Shown piece by piece: positions 1 through 11,905 of a stretch of 64,000 nt of DNA. Position 1 is the first letter of the stretch, and each line of letters opens with the position of its first letter. A model generated the notes under the pieces. The model saw nothing but the letters and a program-made list of their open reading frames with translations. It was not told the origin of the DNA and made no database searches. Both the position numbers and the translations under genes were made by a program. Source of the DNA: Panopea generosa (taxonomy: Eukaryota; Mollusca; Bivalvia; Adapedonta; Hiatellidae); NCBI GenBank assembly GCA_029582155.1, contig CM055896.1, positions 31,809,109 through 31,873,108 of the forward strand. The letters run 5' to 3'.

Positions 1-730
1 CACATGTTCTCCATCCATATACATTTTCTTTGTTCTTTTGTATGTTTTTTCAGACACCTTCATGACACCTCCATGCTTTACTGTCATAATACAAATTTAA
101 TAGTATTTATTATTCACCAAGTAGTCACTTTTTGTCTATTATGTATATATTTATACGTATAATCATTTTTTACATATTATAAATTTGTTTTATACATTGT
201 AGTTTTGGTCGTATTGAATATAAGAGCTGTAAGTGAACAGCGTTAATTCGACTTTTCGAGTGTTGCCACAAAACAAAATTTAATATCAGAAGTATGTAAC
301 ATATAAAAATATATGTCCATGAGGCAAAAAATTTCAATTTCTAAAAAGTGCGATATTTCTTACATTATATATATAAAGACTAATCTGAAAACGAAACCTT
401 TACATTTACGATATATGCTTAAATGCCACTTATAACACATACAAATCATATCATATTATACTTGAATCCAGAATGAATCTGAGTAAAACGGTGATAGGTA
501 ATATATCTTTAGACGACAGTGCCGTAGACCTCTCGAGGACCTCATATATATAAACGCAATGGAAGCATTGAACGTGTTAACAAGCATTAAAGACACAAAA
601 CTACTAAAGATGTGATGTGTGTTCTCATGCCCATTTGTTCCTGGAAACCTTTCTATGAATGAGGAATCCAATGAAAACATAATTTTGGTAATAAAGATAA
701 ATCCAAATAAATATTATGTTAACGTTTCAG
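1..730. other. Intron or 5' flank of the RPTP gene, no exon recognised
   Basis: This AT-rich stretch lies before the first recognisable phosphatase exon. The D1 exons that should precede it (KNRY and phosphotyrosine-loop region) were sought in the plus-strand frames and not found, so they probably lie upstream of the window. Confidence 0.5.
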
Positions 731-885
731 ATACCACAGAACAAACAACGAACAATAACTCACTATCAGTTCACAGCATGGCCTGACAAAAGTATACCCA
801 ATGGACACACAGGTCTGGTACAGTTCTGGTCCAAAGTTTGTATGGATGACAAGGAGTCAGCCCACCCTTGGCTTGTCCATTGCAG
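731..885 (+). CDS. RPTP exon: D1 WPD loop, ends inside the active site
   Basis: The exon follows tttcag at 721-730 and ends at tgcag before gtacat. It reads HYQFTAWPD, which contains the general-acid Asp, and ends in WLVHC. The last two bases begin the Ser codon of the signature, so the catalytic Cys is the last complete codon of this exon. Confidence 0.9.
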
Positions 886-3800
886 GTACATATCGTCTCT
901 TTCATCTGTATGACCAGTGTGACTGGCACTTCCTTTTAGTGCCATACCAATACGAGATTCATTTGTTATTGTGTATATGAATGTCATCATTCGTCGGTTT
1001 ATAAAACGTCATTGTGGCCTGTCCTGTACTAATGCATGTAAAACCTACGAGTAACGTCATTCGTATCTATTGTTATACTGTCCTACTTGTCTGGTACATC
1101 GTTCAAACGAATCATGTAGGTTGACTTTATATCTATGTTTCGTTTCATGATTAATATTGTAGAAGTATTAGAAAACAGAATTATAAATCAAATACTTTAC
1201 TGCATTCTGCATGTACAAGCCACCTGCTTACATGTAACTACGTTTCCAGATTTGTTTTACTATAGAGAGGGATAACGCCCTTTTCAACATATTGTATATG
1301 GCAATCTGTTTAACTGGTGGACAAAAAACAAACGACTCATGAACAGTGATCTGAGTAGATCAACCGCGCTCTCGCAAGTAAATGGAAAATATGCTTCAGT
1401 ATTTTGACTGAACTTTACTCGAACCTTTGACCGTAGCGGTGAGATGTTAATGATATTGATCACAAGCGTAGATAAGTATATCATAGAGGACAAAGTTGTG
1501 TTTCAGTTCCTTCTTTTTATATTATTTATCTGTAATACAATGCCTCCTATGAGTACTGTTTCATTGCATTTAAAAGTTGATTATTACAGATGATATGGCC
1601 ATGTCGTACAATCCTAGATTTTAGTGTTGATAGAATTGCTCAAAAAACTTTACCCATAGAAACTTGGTGTATATCATTATTTTTATACATTTTGGAATAT
1701 CATGGTACAAATACTACTATTAGGCATAATCATAAAATATGAGACAGTTAAAGTTATACCTCACTCTGTCTAGTGCTGGAGTAGGAAGGACGGGAACATT
1801 TATCGCCCTTGATATCTTGTATGATCAGGGTAGACAACTCGAGTATGTGAACGTGAACCAGTGTGTTCGGGAACTGAGACAGCAACGTGTCAACATGGTT
1901 CAAACGCAGGTACGGTACTTTTATATATAACATGTAAGTGCTAAAGTAAAAATGATGTTTTTACCAAAGTGATATATGATAGGGTGTTAAGTGTTTATAA
2001 TCCTGTATTAGTCGACACTATTAATACGGACACACGAACTAATTAGCTTGTTAAAAATGCATACAGTATACATTAAACAATTTCATTATTAATAGATGGG
2101 ATATGTTTACGAAGGATTATAAATATAAAGAAATACATAATTGCATCATTTTAGCTGCAGAAAAATATCAGTTACAATTTCTGGTTTAGCTATATTATTT
2201 GATGACGTCATGTATTAAAGCATCAAATGAATACATTATATAACAAAATGGTAGTATGTCAAATACATGTAATAAAAATGGATATCAGTTAGGATTAGAA
2301 TATTCAATTACTCGAGACCGTAGTTACTGTACATGTAACCAGGTTTGTAAAAAGCCCGTGAGATACCCGGTTGCGAGCTGATGTCTGAATATAGATTTAT
2401 TGCATACCAAGAATGACTGTCTACACCCCATACAAGTGCATGTTCGACTCTACTCACGCTGTGACTTGATGTATAAACAAATGTGACGTTCTTATTTGCT
2501 GTTGTGGTAAAACAATTTATAAGATAAACTTATTCAAGAAAACGAATCAGACAGGATTTTGTCGGTTTGGATAAGAAATGTCATTCCTAGAGATAACGAC
2601 CAAACCGTTAACACTCGGTGCGGAATTTTCTATAAGAACCTCAAACTTATGAAATATTCTAACAATTTTGAAACGATAACCATGCAATGTATATTTCAAA
2701 CTATCTAAAACAGAGTCAATATCGTTATCTTCACGAGATCGTCTATGAGGCCCTGGTTTTACCCAGCCTGCAAATACGTTTATCTGATTTTGAAAACGAA
2801 TATAGAAAACTGATAGAGGTAGACAAGCAGACAGGAATGACATGCCTTATGTCCCAGTTTGAGGTAAGTGTACATCGTTGCCTAATTGACGTAATGAAGA
2901 AATATTAATTTTATGCTTTGAAACAATTCAATTTTAAGTAGTTTTTGTCGTAATATTCATCGGCATCGAAGAAATTATATATTGCACAACTGAACGGTTC
3001 GATGCTGTATTACATTTCCCCATCGGGATCCATTGTTAAGTTAATTTTCATTTTTTTATAAAAAAAAAATAAAATCTGCAATATTTTTATTCTGTGCACA
3101 TATAAGTCATTGTTCTAATATCTGCAAATATAAACAGAACAAAGCAGTGATCTTGATCAAGTTTTTTTTTTAACATATCAATTTGCAGAAATAATATGCT
3201 AACAAACTGACCACTATATGATTTGTGTAAATCTCATATCATTGCACTGGTTACTTTCTAGAAACAGGCTATTCCACAAATGATGGGAATAAATAATTCA
3301 ATTCAATACAAGTTCTGAAAAAAAGAAATTTTATATTTCTACTATTTGTACATACATCTCCATCATGTCTACATGTCGATCCAAAGTCTTTAAGGGCGAT
3401 GATAGTGCAGTGAGACTTTAAGTATTTCACCGCACCCACACAAACTTGTTATACAGATATATGATTATTAAAGGATTATATAACAAGTCGGTATCATATA
3501 ACTATAACTGAATTGGAACAACACTTTTTGTAAATGTTAGCATGGAAATATTCTCTATCGTGCAATAAAATTAAGTTATTCCTAGCTATAATATTCAAGT
3601 ATGCCTGCAAAAATAGATAAAGATATAAATTAACTGAAGACAGACGGTGATTGTTTTAATACATAATTGTGTAGTTCCATACATACATATTGTCCATTAT
3701 GCAGATGCAAGAAGAGGTCGTCTATCTTTCCAAAGAAGATATTGATGAAAAAGAGCATTCCGATGACGTTGATCTATACACTACGGCCAAACTACCCGAG

Positions 3801-6800
3801 AATAAAGTCAAGAACAGATACAACAATATCATAGCGTGTGAGTTGAATTTACTAAAAATGACTTTGTTTTCGTGTAAACTAACTGGTTACATTTTAGACT
3901 TCATCAATATTTTATATTTTTTTAGAGTATTTGTTCCGTTAATCTTATCATTTGCATTGTTATATCAAATATCAATTAATAATGAACTTCATATATAATT
4001 CATTGACCCTGTCTAACTAACGGTCTTATGGTTAGACCTGGAACAATATTTTAGTGATTACGAAATTAAACAAATATAAAACTGTCATTGATTAAATAAT
4101 TTCTTATTGAATCATTAATTATTGATTCTTAATAGTATGATTATCATACGACCTTGGATCATATTGACATTTATTTAATTCATTTATTGACATAACAGGT
4201 AAGCATTAAACAATTTTATATTGGTCATTACTGAACAGTTTGTTTCATGAATGACATTTATAACTACGTATATAATTATATTTGAAATAACAATTTACGC
4301 TATATAATAAAATAATACAATGTTACCATACGCTAGTTTTTAGTTTTGTATATATTTTCCATTGTTTTACTTGTATAACTAATGCTTTTAATAGCTGATG
4401 AATATCGACGGTCCATCCCTAAATGTTACTTCCTGGACGAAATAAACCGAAGTTAGCTACAATTGGAAAGCAAAATACTTTGGGATCGTGATTAGAAATA
4501 TAACATTAATTAATATAATTATTTCATATTGAAATAGTAACTGATTATTGAACAGTAATATTTTCATACGGTCTTGGGTCATATGATTCATAAATTGACC
4601 TAACAGATAAACAAAAAAACAAAAAAATTACTGGTAGTTCCTGAACAGTTCGTTTCATGAACAGAATCAATAAATATACAAATGCAGGTTTGTAGTATAT
4701 ATGTATTTATTTTAATGTATTATTGATTTTGTAGAACTGTTACTTTTATTCTACAGCTGATAAATACCGACATTTTCTATCGACGCATGTTGCTGGATGT
4801 AACGATTATATCAACGCTGTTTACATACCAGTAAGTACGACCTTCAGCTGTTATGTATGTATTGTCGTAAAATAAATTGACGTCTTGACATTCCATACGT
4901 TGAGATGTATCTAAGGAATGAATATATCTTATTCAAAATTCATTTGACTGAAATGAATAAAACTAACATATGATGTGATGTTTATTGGTATTGTGTATGA
5001 TTGTTTGATAATAAAAACAATGTTTATTAGTTAGTTATTACACGTCATATTTTAATAATATCAATCTGGGAAGTAAATTATTAATTCATTAAATATCTCA
5101 ACCATTGGTTTTGAACATATATTTGCTAATGTTACATCCATTGTTTTGTTTAAACTATCATGATAATGTTTGATTACAGATTTATCATTATGTGTCTCTC
5201 TCATAAAATGTTATGATTTTTCAGAGTTATCGAAAACTGCGTGGTTTTATTGTAACACAAGCACCACTAGAGAACACGGCGATTGACTGCTGCAGACTTG
5301 TCCATGAGCGGGATATACACGTGATAGTCACGTTTGCTGATAATGGAACAGAAAAGGTAATAGGAAAAATGACATTAATGTCGATATAAAGGCAAGAGCC
5401 CTACATCACAGCTGGTGAGAAAAAAAATATAATAAAGATAATAACCTTCAGTTTCCATAAATTATCAATTCAATATAGTTCATGCCATTATAAAAAAAAA
5501 ACTTTTTACATAGATTACTTTATTTGGTATAAAATTGTTTACCTAGAAACAGTAACGGAATACATTGTTTACTAGGGTCGAAACATTCTCGAGAATAAAC
5601 CGCAGTTCATTTTCGTCTGGAGAAATATAAAAACGTTTGCTGATGCGGTGGTATAAATATTACTTCCGCATAAGTAGACACATTTAAAACTAGCATCGTT
5701 CGGTTTTCCCTTCAATGAAGAGATACGTGTATGTTGTTCTTTATTAGACGCTTGCTTTTCTAAAGTAAGTATTTTCGATAACCATGAATATCAAATCAGT
5801 ATCGTAAGACAAAATTTAAAACATCCAATGAAACGGCTGGATTATATGTGATTAAGAACATAAATCTCATAATAATTAACTCAGCTGATTTAAACATGAT
5901 TCAATAAAATATTATTTCTGATATTCTCACCAAACAAAATATGATAATACTCTCAAGTTATTATAAAGCTTTCAATTTGTTCTGTTTTAAGAATATAAGT
6001 TTTGTTGTTACATGTAGGTACGATGCTTGAATCATTTTGTATCGTATATACATGTATCAGAGATCTCTTAAATGTACTTTTTTGTCTCAAAATTCATATT
6101 ACATCGTTAAAAATGTTTTGTGAACAGTTTTGTATAACTGTTATCTATTGTTTTGTGAATAACGTAGTGCTTGCATTTCTATATAGTAAATCATACATGT
6201 ATATATGCCATGCTTATTTAAGTCTCTTACCTATATCTTTACAGTTATATTGCTATTCAGCTTATTAAAATTGTAAAGCCTTGATTTATTAGGTCTCCGT
6301 CTAGAAGACAAAATCAAAACATTCTGAATCAATAAACTCGACGCAATAAATGTTGGTAGGAATTGTGTATTTGTTTGGGAGACATATATATTTTTCTATT
6401 TGATACTTCTCTATTATTTAGATCGGCACGTATTTGCCAGACAAGGGCAGTTTAACTACTGGACACTTTCATTTGGAGCTAGTGTCAGAGGAAAAGAGAA
6501 GAAATTATACGATTAGAAATTACAGCATGCAGTTCAAGGTAAGTAATATTAAGGTTTTTCGAAAACGTGTACACATTTTTATGATTAATTTGTGTGTGCA
6601 ATGGTGATATATGTGTTTGTGTACAACGAGAGTCGTACAGGTAGCATTACAAATAAACAGCAAACGTAACAAAATAAACATATCAGTGTAAACATAATCA
6701 TAATAAATAAATATACAACATATGAAATGATAAAATAGGTCGTCACTAGGATCCTGTTGTTCGGAGCACTGATAGATTCACGACGAGACAAAATGAGGAT

Positions 6801-8591
6801 AAATATTCAGTCATTCGTTCATTTGATATTAAATAACCAACTATCAGACTATGCAGAATGCTGTTAAATAAAAAAATAGCCTCTTTCGATAAAGCTATAA
6901 TAGATAATTCGTGGAAATGGTGTTCGACACGAAGATAAAATTTAATGTGATAACAAATTTAACTTAAATAGATAATTTTCACTGTTAAAGTGACGTTTTT
7001 TTACATCCGACAGTTTTGCTGTGGAGAGTTATTGATATTACTCATCAATTCAAATGTCTATCTTTTAAAAGAGCAATACTTTAAAAGTAGTTTGATAACA
7101 TTGGATTACAGAAAAAGGAGCAGAAAGTAAAGCAGCTTTTGTTCACACAATGGTTACGTGAAGAGACAGTACCACGTGACCAGGAAGCCATACTTAGTCT
7201 CATACAGGAAGTTACAGAAGAACAACGCCAATCAGACAATAACCCCATTCTTGTTCAGTGCTTGTAAGCAAAAACGTTTTTAGAATATATGCACTTGTTA
7301 ATGTTGTTAGATAAAACAATCGTATATATATATGTGGTCTAAGGCGCTGCCTCAAGATCACTTACATCTCACCGCTAAGGTCGTAGGTTCGAGTCACGCT
7401 CGCTCTAAAAACTGAATGTGAGAAGGTTTCTAGTTACTTGCGGAAGGATGGTGGTTCTTCTCAGTCTGAGGTCTTTCTCCTAAATTAAAACTGGAAATGC
7501 CATATATAACTTCAAATGTGTTGAAAATGGGGATAAATTCAATTTAAAAAAAAAGATATATTTTTATATATCACTCATATAGTGTTATATTTTCATAATA
7601 CTTAAAACTCTAACATATATATGTGTATGGTGTGTGTAGTGTTTCATAATTGTTATTTTCGTAGATTTCAAGTGAGATTCGGCAGAGTGTTGCATATGTC
7701 TATGCATCTCATATGCGACTGTGCAGCGTCCCAATTTACATGACTATAACTTCAGATGTGTGTGTAGAGTTGCATACTATCATCGCAGTCTGTCATTTAG
7801 CATACCAATTGCTTGTGCATACTTTAGACACTGTACAGAGATACCTAATGATACAATTTGATGCAATAATTTGATAAAAAGTGTCTCAAGAAACAGCCGG
7901 TTGTTGTGATGTGTTTTCTGTTATTGAAAAATAAACCTTGTTATGCCGCTTTAACAGAACCATAATGAATCACATATTTGACTGTTATTGCCAATCTTTA
8001 TTTTATAAAATAACAGACACTTAGTAAATAAAAATTTAGTAATAACCTTTTGTGAACATTTTTCTATTAGGAACGGAGCTGAGAGAAGCGGTATGTTTGT
8101 TGTTCTGATGAATGTTTTGGAAAGAATGAGGATTGAACAAGAGGTCGCCATTCCGCCTGTCATCAGAAACTTGAGGCAGATTCGCCAACAGATCATACCA
8201 AACTTTGTACGTTAATATTGTGGGTTTTTTTTATACAAAACTATAATATTGTTTATAAAAAAGTTTAATTATTATAAGAATGAGCATTTATAATTATGTT
8301 TCTTTTGTACAATATTTATATGTGCTTTGTTTACGCTTGGTATAACGTTTATTGAATATAAAGGAATGTACAGACTATTTAGCATAATAATTGATACAGT
8401 TGACTTGTATTAAAAAATAGGCATATTTGCCATACGATACTAAATATTACAAACACAAGTGGATATAATTATATACTGTTTGCATTATTATCATAATTAT
8501 ATCATATTTTATATTACAGGAGCAATACAAATTCTGCCATGAGGCTGTTCTTCGGCACATACAGGATACCAGCACATATGCCAATGTGTGA
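731..8591 (+). CDS. Receptor-type protein tyrosine phosphatase, 3' part (D1 catalytic half, D2, stop)
   Basis: Ten exons encode the C-terminal part of a tandem-domain receptor tyrosine phosphatase, an enzyme that removes phosphate from tyrosine in the cytoplasm. Exons are 731-885, 1774-1909, 2714-2863, 3705-3837, 4757-4830, 5225-5356, 6422-6538, 7112-7263, 8071-8206 and 8520-8591. All have AG/GT borders and compatible phases, and they sum to 1257 bases (418 codons plus stop). D1 shows the WPD loop (HYQFTAWPD) and the complete signature HCSAGVGRTGT, split by a phase-2 intron. D2 starts at NRYNNIIA and keeps CX5R, but has Q for the signature His and WLR in place of WPD, as in non-catalytic D2 domains. 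The signal peptide, ectodomain, membrane segment and early D1 are outside the window. The protein ends in TYANV. Bivalve RPTPs often carry EGF or discoidin ectodomains, so the neighbouring receptor gene may be a relative. Confidence 0.9.
1774..1909 (+). CDS. RPTP exon: D1 P-loop AGVGRTGT
   Basis: The acceptor is gtctag and the donor gtacgg. Joined to the previous exon it completes HCSAGVGRTGT with the invariant Arg, then continues through a helix (QCVRELRQQRVNMVQTQ). The length of 136 returns the frame to phase 0. Confidence 0.92.
2714..2863 (+). CDS. RPTP exon: end of D1 and start of linker
   Basis: This phase 0-0 exon encodes QYRYLHEIVYEAL, the last helix of a PTP domain, followed by LSDFENEYRKL, which resembles the N-terminal helix of a following domain. 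The acceptor is aaacag and the donor gtaagt. A near copy with a stop codon lies at 38875-39024. Confidence 0.9.
3705..3837 (+). CDS. RPTP exon: acidic linker and start of D2
   Basis: The exon starts after ttatgcag with an acidic linker (SKEDIDEKEHSDDVDL) and ends in KVKNRYNNIIA, the conserved opening of a PTP domain. The donor gtgagt at 3838 leaves phase 1. An inner ATG at 3705 is just a codon here, not a start. Confidence 0.85.
4395..4456 (+). pseudogene. Decayed duplicate of the D2 exon at 4757
   Basis: After the AG at 4393-4394, in the required phase, the sequence reads DEYRRSIPKC and reaches TAG at 4454-4456. It lacks the DYINAVYIP end of the working exon and has no suitable donor. Including it would stop the protein, so it is presumably skipped. 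Confidence 0.6.
4757..4830 (+). CDS. RPTP exon: D2 DYINAVYIP
   Basis: This 74-base exon lies between tctacag and gtaagt. It encodes DKYRHFL followed by NDYINAVYIP, matching the conserved DYINA segment of PTP domains, and restores phase 0. Confidence 0.85.
5225..5356 (+). CDS. RPTP exon: D2 core FIVTQAPL
   Basis: The phase 0-0 exon between tttttcag and gtaata reads SYRKLRGFIVTQAPLENT, then HVIVTFADNGTEK. FIxTQxPL is a PTP family hallmark preceding the central beta sheet. Confidence 0.92.
6422..6538 (+). CDS. RPTP exon: D2 middle strands
   Basis: The phase 0-0 exon of 39 codons reads TYLPDKG, then LELVSEEKRRNYTIRNY, equivalent to the strands between the TQ-P motif and the WPD loop. The acceptor is atttag and the donor gtaagt. 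Confidence 0.88.
7112..7263 (+). CDS. RPTP exon: D2 WPD-loop equivalent and VQC
   Basis: The exon reads FTQWLREETVP where an active domain would have WPD, and ends in ILVQC, with Gln replacing the usual His before the P-loop Cys. The donor gtaagc follows in phase 2, the same split as in D1. The general-acid Asp is missing. Confidence 0.88.
7335..7555 (+). mobile_element. tRNA-derived SINE in an RPTP intron
   Basis: A tRNA-like head (gtggtctaaggcgctgc, with B box ggttcgagtcac at 7386-7397) is followed by a body with cggaaggatggtggttcttc and an A-rich end. The body recurs at 35877-36085 and as a fragment near 55955, so this is a family. Confidence 0.65.
8071..8206 (+). CDS. RPTP exon: D2 degenerate P-loop
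   Basis: With the previous exon it forms CLNGAERSG: Cys and Arg of CX5R are kept but the family-typical SAGxGRTG context is lost. It then reads RNLRQIRQQIIPNF, equivalent to the helix after the P-loop in D1. Confidence 0.9.
8520..8591 (+). CDS. RPTP last exon and stop
   Basis: After atattacag the exon reads EQYKFCHEAVLRHI, the usual last helix of D2, then TSTYANV and TGA at 8589-8591. No clear AATAAA was found close downstream. Confidence 0.9.
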   Translation, partial: EQYKFCHEAVLRHIQDTSTYANV

Positions 8592-9030
8592 GATAACCCA
8601 ATCTCATTGTGTGTACCAAAATGGCGTATGACAATAGCAAGAATTTAAGAGACACTGTTTTCCGTTTACCAAATATTGAGCATGTATAAAGCTTTGACAC
8701 TACACTGATTATAAATATTTAGGCAGAAGACTGTATTATATCTACCAATATATGTGTTAAATACTGAGACTATGACATTTGGTATTTTTTACTTTATTTA
8801 GTAAAACGTATGTGTTACAGACATGTGAACTACACTTTCAGGATAACACAGCAATTAAGTAATATCTATAATAATTGTTTGATTAAACTCACTAATTTAC
8901 GTCGATTGTAAAACAAGTAACCACAACTTTACACGATTTATACCCGAATTGTTTCTGTGTAAAACTAGTGCTATATGTAAACATATGCCGATAATATGTC
9001 TGTGTCTTTCTCAAAGACACCACACATATT
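8592..9030. other. 3' UTR and spacer
   Basis: No coding or repeat signal was recognised. The first part is probably the 3' UTR of the phosphatase gene. Confidence 0.4.
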
Positions 9031-9096
9031 CGTGGCGGAGGATCGAACCCAGATCGCTCCGTTCCTGGGCCTGATGGTACCACGCTATCCACGTTT
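9031..9096 (-). mobile_element. tRNA-like SINE head, reverse
   Basis: On the minus strand the segment reads a tRNA-like A-box region (gatagcgtggtacc) and a B box tgggttcgatcctcc. It is probably a SINE head rather than a tRNA gene, because no convincing cloverleaf could be drawn by eye. Confidence 0.45.
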
Positions 9097-10279
9097 TTAT
9101 ACTTTTTTTCATCATATTGGGTGTAAACAGTAAACAATTTACCTTATTTCTGTTAAATGTCTTTCGTAAACAACTTAATACTTAATATCGATTATAATAC
9201 GTTAACCTCTGATCCTTATGTTTATATGACTTTTTTTAAGTCTATGTTTTGAATAAGATAATGATATAATTGATACTTAGTGTAAGATATTGTCATAATA
9301 CATGTAATTAATTGAATAATTTGCAATGTATTTTATATAATTATTCGTATTAAAGTGGTTTTTTGGGACAATAATGCTTCTTGACATCATAACTACATCA
9401 AAAATAGCATGCACAATCCTTCCATCTCTATTTTGGATGTATTTGTTATTTTGACTTAGTACCAAATTGAATATAACATCTAAATACTTCGAACAGAAAG
9501 CTGAAGAGAAATGGCTCGTAACTCTCATGCATATGGTATCAGATTGTTACGCATGTTGCTGTTGTATGAGAGATATATAATAATACGATGTTGCACACAA
9601 ATTCACTATTAAATACTTTGATTAATTTATAGTTTAAAAATGTGAAGATACATACTTTATTGCATTATATTATTAAGTGCTGATTTATTAAATAACATTA
9701 CGACAAGCACAATTGAATCAGTTGAACGTACGAAGATGAACAACGGCACAACGATACTCAGTGTGTTAACACTGATGTGGCTTGTAAACATTTAATATGT
9801 TTGATTATTATAACAAATAGATTAAACATTTATGTTTCTGTAATTGATCCTCCATTTACATATAAAATAAAGCAAAATCACTCATGTGTTAATTCACAAA
9901 CGCGCGCGTAAAGAAAACGTTCTTACTGCAATACGTATAGTTACATTGCATTGATGACACTAGGTAAATACACTTTTGCGAAAAGGCAATATTGATGAAT
10001 AGACTGAGAATGATCTTCAACAAATCTCAAGACGTTATTCTTATATGCACAATTGATTTATTATACATTTATAAGTTATATTAACTTTGTTTGAATAATA
10101 GCTCAGTGGACTTTGACTTTGACTTCCACTCCTCTGAGTCTCTCGCGGAATGAGCAGTCTGGCAAAATGAAACGTTTCACGTGAATAACTGATGATTTCC
10201 GCTGATGACATAATGAAGCAAGATGTTAGATGTTCGACTACAAGACAAAAAGCAGTATCAGCCAGATGATTCATGACCT
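9097..10279. other. Non-coding spacer
   Basis: AT-rich sequence with no supported feature. Confidence 0.4.
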
Positions 10280-10645
10280 GTGCTGGAAGACATTGCAAGA
10301 AGCCGCGTCCATTCGAAGCTTGATATAGATATCCCCTCATCTTTCTTCCAACCAACGTCCCTCAACACTGAATACCCTGGTCCCTTTCTGCATAGTTATC
10401 ATCTACCGGCACTCCTTTTTCCCCCGAACACTAGACTGCGGAACAGCCATCTAGAGCACATCGACACAGCCTACAGCCTAGAGGCTTTCGGGGGAGAACT
10501 GATCTAAGCACCGATCAAGAGCATCGTTTTTGTCGTTATTAAACCTGTACATATGCGCGCTTCGCATCTTGTATCATACACTAAATTGTACGACTATGCC
10601 TCAGTGTGCAATTTTGTACTGTAAAAGAAGAAGAACAAGTCAAAG
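10280..10645 (+). mobile_element. LINE 3' end fragment
   Basis: The plus-strand frame ends in RLRNSHLEHIDTAYSLEAF, a degraded form of the non-LTR retrotransposon C-terminal motif (rtir-WNsLPexi..a.sleaFk). It stops at 10505-10507, and a short 3' UTR runs into aaaagaagaagaac. The same plan, with a GAA tail, is seen at 51490-51932. Confidence 0.55.
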
Positions 10646-11400
10646 CCACAGCACCATTAACTCCTTAGAAAATCTATGAATATTTATTAAAAGTTGGTAC
10701 TACTTCGATGATCAACCTGGTTCTTGTTTCGTATTATATGCGATAGTACTTTAACGGATACATTGCATAGACCGGAAAAAACCCTCAAACGATCGTGTTG
10801 TTCTGATTAATATAACAGTCCCTGGTCACACATATCCTCAAACGGATGATCCCCTCTTCTACGGTTTGTTGAATAGGTTTTGATCTTGTCATAAAATGAC
10901 ATTTAAAAAAGTACAAATCAATAATCGATTTCTGTTTTTTTAAATGAAAACAATTATAAAAAAAATACAAGGCGGTGTTTATATAATGTTTTTTAACCTG
11001 CTGTGCTTACCTTAGTAATTATGATAAATAATGAGTATTAATGGAAGTGAGCGACACTAGTAGTTCGACAGTGATGCGTCATTTTCAATGTTATGCTATT
11101 AGAAGTCTTTGCAGGTAAATGATTAACGACACAAACAAAACATTTAATAAAGGTTTGGTATACATGCTTGCTTTTGATTGAAAGGTCTATCTTAATACAC
11201 ATGTTTAGACTAATGGATTTTAGTGGTTACATTTGCATATGATGGAATACAAATGCATAAAAATGGAATAAAATGTACGTCAGTGAATTTAGATCAACTG
11301 ATTGATAAGACATGTGCGAGGCTTTATATAAAAAGGACAACGGCCACTAATGCGTAGATTATTATTCTAATTTGTAAATGGGACACGTGACAATGTTTAA
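10646..11400. other. Non-coding spacer
   Basis: No exon, RNA gene or repeat was recognised. Confidence 0.4.
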
Positions 11401-11905
11401 ATCGATTGTTACTCTTGCTCACGCAATATAACCACATGTATCCGACACATCATATTTATATAAAGCCAGTTGCGTTCTTCAAATATACACCTGGAAAAAA
11501 AAGTCCCCCACCTCCCATAAATTTGACAATGAATGAGAACACAAGTGCCGTCATAAGATGACCGGAAAATTGAGCTAAGAAAGACACTGATGTGATATGT
11601 GGCGAGAACCCTCCAATAATTAGAAACATGCACATTTATCAGTTTAGTGTACCTTCTAATCATAATATCGAAGCACAAATGTTGTGGTTTTACCAAAAAT
11701 ATACAGTCATGTTTTAAGTATTGAGCTGTAGAGTTTAAAAGGCGTTTCCAAGTCGATATTTTTTTACTAAAAATGACGGATATTACCTCAACAAGACATA
11801 CTGTGACGCAATCTTCAATAACGTGAATAGCCTCCACGTACCCGGATGACAGCCTCAACCCTCCTCCTCAGGCCACCAGTAATCCTGGGGTAAACTTTGC
11901 CATTC
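11400..11905 (-). mobile_element. Tc1-like transposon 3' remnant
   Basis: On the minus strand, 11879-11815 reads LRRRVEAVIRVRGGYSRY then TGA. This is the typical C-terminus of Tc1-like transposases (RRRVqAVI.ARGGhTrY). Sequence beyond the stop to about 11490, including acctggaaaaaaaagtcccc, looks like the element's 3' end. The rest of the transposase is absent. Confidence 0.6.

Larger units (their letters stand above)
4085..4830 (+). repeat. Tandem duplication of a D2 exon with its intron
   Basis: Two units of roughly 0.37 kb share a series of landmarks: catacg followed by cttgg/cttggg, a 'gac..aacag' stretch, ctgaacagtt(t/c)gtttcatgaa, and an exon opening ctgat(g/a)aata. The exon openings are 362 bases apart (4395 and 4757). 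The second copy carries the working exon and the first is decayed. Confidence 0.75.

Noticed and set aside
11409..11858. 149-codon minus-strand frame as a gene
   Set aside because: The real Tc1 reading at 11879-11815 is in another frame; this frame runs across non-coding transposon end sequence.
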